Origin: Bdellovibrionales bacterium
Lineage (GTDB): Bacteria; Bdellovibrionota; Bdellovibrionia; Bdellovibrionales; UBA1609
Assembly (NCBI GenBank): GCA_026648125.1
Contig: JAPKGD010000064.1
Location: 1-7,939 of the forward strand
DNA: 7,939 nucleotides
Direction of reading: 5' to 3'
Shown here: positions 6,332 through 7,939 of the stretch, in pieces
How positions within the stretch are numbered: position 1 is the first letter of the stretch
Layout: the number at the start of each line of letters is the position of its first letter
The notes under the pieces: model-generated
Seen by the model: the letters and a program-made list of their open reading frames with translations, nothing else
What the model was told of the DNA's origin: nothing
Database searches by the model: none
Translations under genes and position numbers: made by a program

Positions 6332-7500
6332 TAGCGGCCCCCGTTCACTGCGCTCACAATTTTTTGAGCCGCATTCGTCAAATCATCAGCCGGTAAAATA
6401 TTGAGACCACTGTCAGCGAGAATCTTTTTGCCAAGTTCCACATTCGTACCTTGAAGGCGCACAACGAGAGGAACCTTAAGTCCCAATTCCTTCGTCGCAG
6501 CAATAATTCCTTCTGCGATGATGTCGCACTTCATAATTCCGCCAAAAATATTTACAAGTATGCCCTTCACATTGGGATCTTTGAGAATGAGCTTAAAAGC
6601 CGCGGTCACTTTCTCCTTATTCGCGCCACCGCCAACATCCAAGAAATTCGCAGGATTGCCACCATGCAATTTAATGATATCCATAGTCGCCATTGCAAGT
6701 CCGGCTCCGTTGACTAAGCAACCGATGTTTCCGTCGAGTTTTATGAACGCAAGTTCATGCTTGCTCGCTTCAATTTCAGTGGGGTCTTCTTCTGTGAGAT
6801 CACGAAGTTCAACAATGTCTGGATGCCGATAAAGTGCATTTGAATCAAAATTCAACTTTGCATCAAGAGCAATGACATCACCTTCTGCGGTTTCTACAAG
6901 GGGATTTATCTCAGCCATCGAACAATCACTTTGCTCAAAAGCCTTGGCCAAAGAAATAAACGCCTTTACGGCGTTATTCACCGCTTTGTCCTTTAATCCT
7001 ATCGCAAAAGCCAACTGCCGAGCCTGGAAGGGCATGAGTCCAACGGCCGGATCAATCGCGACCCGAACAATCTTCTCGGGGTGCTTTTCTGCAACTTCCT
7101 CGATGTCCATTCCGCCTTCGGAGCTCGCCATCATCACCACACGACCCACGGCCCGATCAACGAGAGCTGCCACATAATATTCTTTTTTAATATTGCAGCC
7201 CTGTTCGATGAGAACTCGTAAAACCTTTTTTCCCTCTGGTCCTGTTTGATGAGTGACAAGGTTCATGCCAATAATTTTCTCCGCATGCGCCTTTACTTCA
7301 TCAAGAGATTTGGCGAGTTTGACTCCTCCGCCTTTTCCTCTGCCACCCGCGTGGATTTGAGCCTTAACGACCCAAACGGAACCGCCGATTTCTTTCGCCG
7401 CGGCGACAGCCTCATCAGGGGTGTTTGCGACTTTGCCTTTGAGAGTTACGACACCAAATTTTCTTAAGACTTCCTTGGCCTGATACTCATGAATATTCAT
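6331..7500 (-). CDS. sucC: Succinyl-CoA synthetase (succinate-CoA ligase, ADP-forming) beta subunit
   Basis: Beta subunit of the enzyme that interconverts succinyl-CoA and succinate with substrate-level phosphorylation in the TCA cycle. At 389 residues it is the usual family length. The N-terminal ATP-grasp part starts MNIHEYQAKEVL and carries the lysine- and glycine-rich nucleotide-binding segment KAQIHAGGRGKGGG (residues 46-59). The Mg-nucleotide ligands fall at the positions known from the E. coli protein: N199 in EINP and D213 in ALDAKLNFD. The C-terminal ligase domain has NGAGLAM (264-270), the DVGGGANKEKV segment (288-298) and NIFGGIMKCD (317-326), which faces the phosphohistidine of the alpha subunit. 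An AGGGG at 7510-7514 lies 9 bases before the ATG and overlaps the end of mdh, which supports this start. The TAA stop shares its last A with the ATG of sucD. The ADP-forming label follows the bacterial family; nucleotide preference was not determined. Confidence 0.98.
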   Translation of the reverse strand: MNIHEYQAKEVLRKFGVVTLKGKVANTPDEAVAAAKEIGGSVWVVKAQIHAGGRGKGGGVKLAKSLDEVKAHAEKIIGMNLVTHQTGPEGKKVLRVLIEQGCNIKKEYYVAALVDRAVGRVVMMASSEGGMDIEEVAEKHPEKIVRVAIDPAVGLMPFQARQLAFAIGLKDKAVNNAVKAFISLAKAFEQSDCSMAEINPLVETAEGDVIALDAKLNFDSNALYRHPDIVELRDLTEEDPTEIEASKHELAFIKLDGNIGCLVNGAGLAMATMDIIKLHGGNPANFLDVGGGANKEKVTAAFKLILKDPNVKGILVNIFGGIMKCDIIAEGIIAATKELGLKVPLVVRLQGTNVELGKKILADSGLNILPADDLTNAAQKIVSAVNGGR

Positions 7501-7512
7501 CTCAAAATGCCC

Positions 7513-7939
7513 CTAGTATTGGATTTTTCGAAGAGCCGTAACCAGCTCCTTTACAGCATTAACAGAATTCTCAAGTCCTGCCCGCTCAGTTTCGTTCAAC
7601 TCAACTTCTACGACTTTCTCTAGCCCCTTACCGCCAAGTTTGCAGAGCACTCCAATAAAAAGGTCTTTGATTCCATATTCGCCTTGTAAATAGGCGGCGC
7701 AGGGAAGTATCCGCTTTTGGTCACGTAAAATCGCCTCAGCCATTTGCACAGCACTTGCCGCAGGGGCGTAGTAGGCTGACCCGGTTTTTAGTAAATTCAC
7801 AATTTCTGCACCACCTGTACGGGTGCGCTGAACAAGAGCTTCGATACGATCTTTGCTGAGCATCTCTGTGAGGGGAACGCCGCCAACGGAGCAGTGCCTT
7901 GGCATCGGAACCATGGTGTCACCGTGACCGCCCAATACG
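7513..7939 (-). CDS. mdh: Malate dehydrogenase, C-terminal part (partial, open at right edge)
   Basis: This is the 3' half of an NAD-dependent malate dehydrogenase of the LDH-like type, which interconverts malate and oxaloacetate in the cytoplasmic TCA cycle. The visible 141 residues begin with V-L-G-G-H-G-D-T-M-V-P, the conserved segment carrying the catalytic histidine. They continue with PRHCSVGGVPL, the helical C-terminal catalytic domain (SAYYAPAASAVQMAEAI) and an ordinary end, KIQY, before a TAG stop. The NAD-binding Rossmann half and the substrate-specificity loop lie outside the window. Lactate dehydrogenase therefore cannot be formally excluded from the sequence alone, but the direct linkage to sucC and sucD favours malate dehydrogenase. 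The frame enters from the edge and the TTG at 7935 is an internal leucine, not a start. The stop is 12 bases from the sucC start, and the sucC ribosome binding site overlaps it, so the genes are almost certainly co-transcribed. Confidence 0.93.
   Translation of the reverse strand, partial: VLGGHGDTMVPMPRHCSVGGVPLTEMLSKDRIEALVQRTRTGGAEIVNLLKTGSAYYAPAASAVQMAEAILRDQKRILPCAAYLQGEYGIKDLFIGVLCKLGGKGLEKVVEVELNETERAGLENSVNAVKELVTALRKIQY

Noticed and set aside
1..7939. Mobile element, defence system or CRISPR array
   Set aside because: All genes are housekeeping or envelope families in a collinear block. I found no transposase, integrase, direct-repeat array, toxin-antitoxin pair or tRNA attachment site.

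Overview
All supported genes in this window lie on the minus strand, so the window reads from right to left as one compact block of nine genes. In transcription order they are: malate dehydrogenase (3' half only, open at the right edge), sucC, sucD, a frameshifted ndk, a TrmA/RlmCD-family RNA (uracil-C5) methyltransferase, a PilF/Tgl-like TPR lipoprotein, a RodZ-like HTH membrane protein, a membrane glycosyltransferase of the GT39/GT83 (PMT/ArnT) type, and a short membrane-anchored PHP-like protein. The content suits a diderm chemoheterotrophic bacterium with a TCA cycle, lipoproteins and probably type IV pili. A Bdellovibrionota/Oligoflexia or delta-proteobacterial relative is my best guess from protein flavour and gene mix. 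That is inference, not something the sequence proves.

Right part (5462-7939): mdh, sucC and sucD form a tight TCA-cycle cluster. The sucC Shine-Dalgarno overlaps the mdh stop, and sucC and sucD overlap by one base (TAATG). A GC-rich hairpin followed by a T-rich stretch sits after sucD (about 5409-5443) and probably terminates or attenuates transcription before ndk.

Middle part (1863-5389): ndk, RNA methyltransferase, pilF-like and rodZ. This resembles the gamma-proteobacterial order ndk-rlmN-pilF-rodZ, but the methyltransferase belongs to a different family. The ndk reading frame is broken by a single missing base near 5155-5159. Every conserved part of the enzyme downstream, including the active-site histidine, is still encoded in the shifted frame up to a stop at 4965-4967.

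Left part (23-1866): rodZ runs into the glycosyltransferase (GTGA overlap), which runs into the PHP-like gene (ATGA overlap). These three are therefore probably translationally coupled and make cell-envelope products. The PHP-like protein lacks some of the usual metal-binding residues and ends early.

I see no tRNA, rRNA, CRISPR array, insertion sequence or phage gene. No stretch longer than 300 bases lacks a gene. The longest gaps are the 77 bases between the methyltransferase and the TPR lipoprotein and the 72 bases between sucD and ndk.
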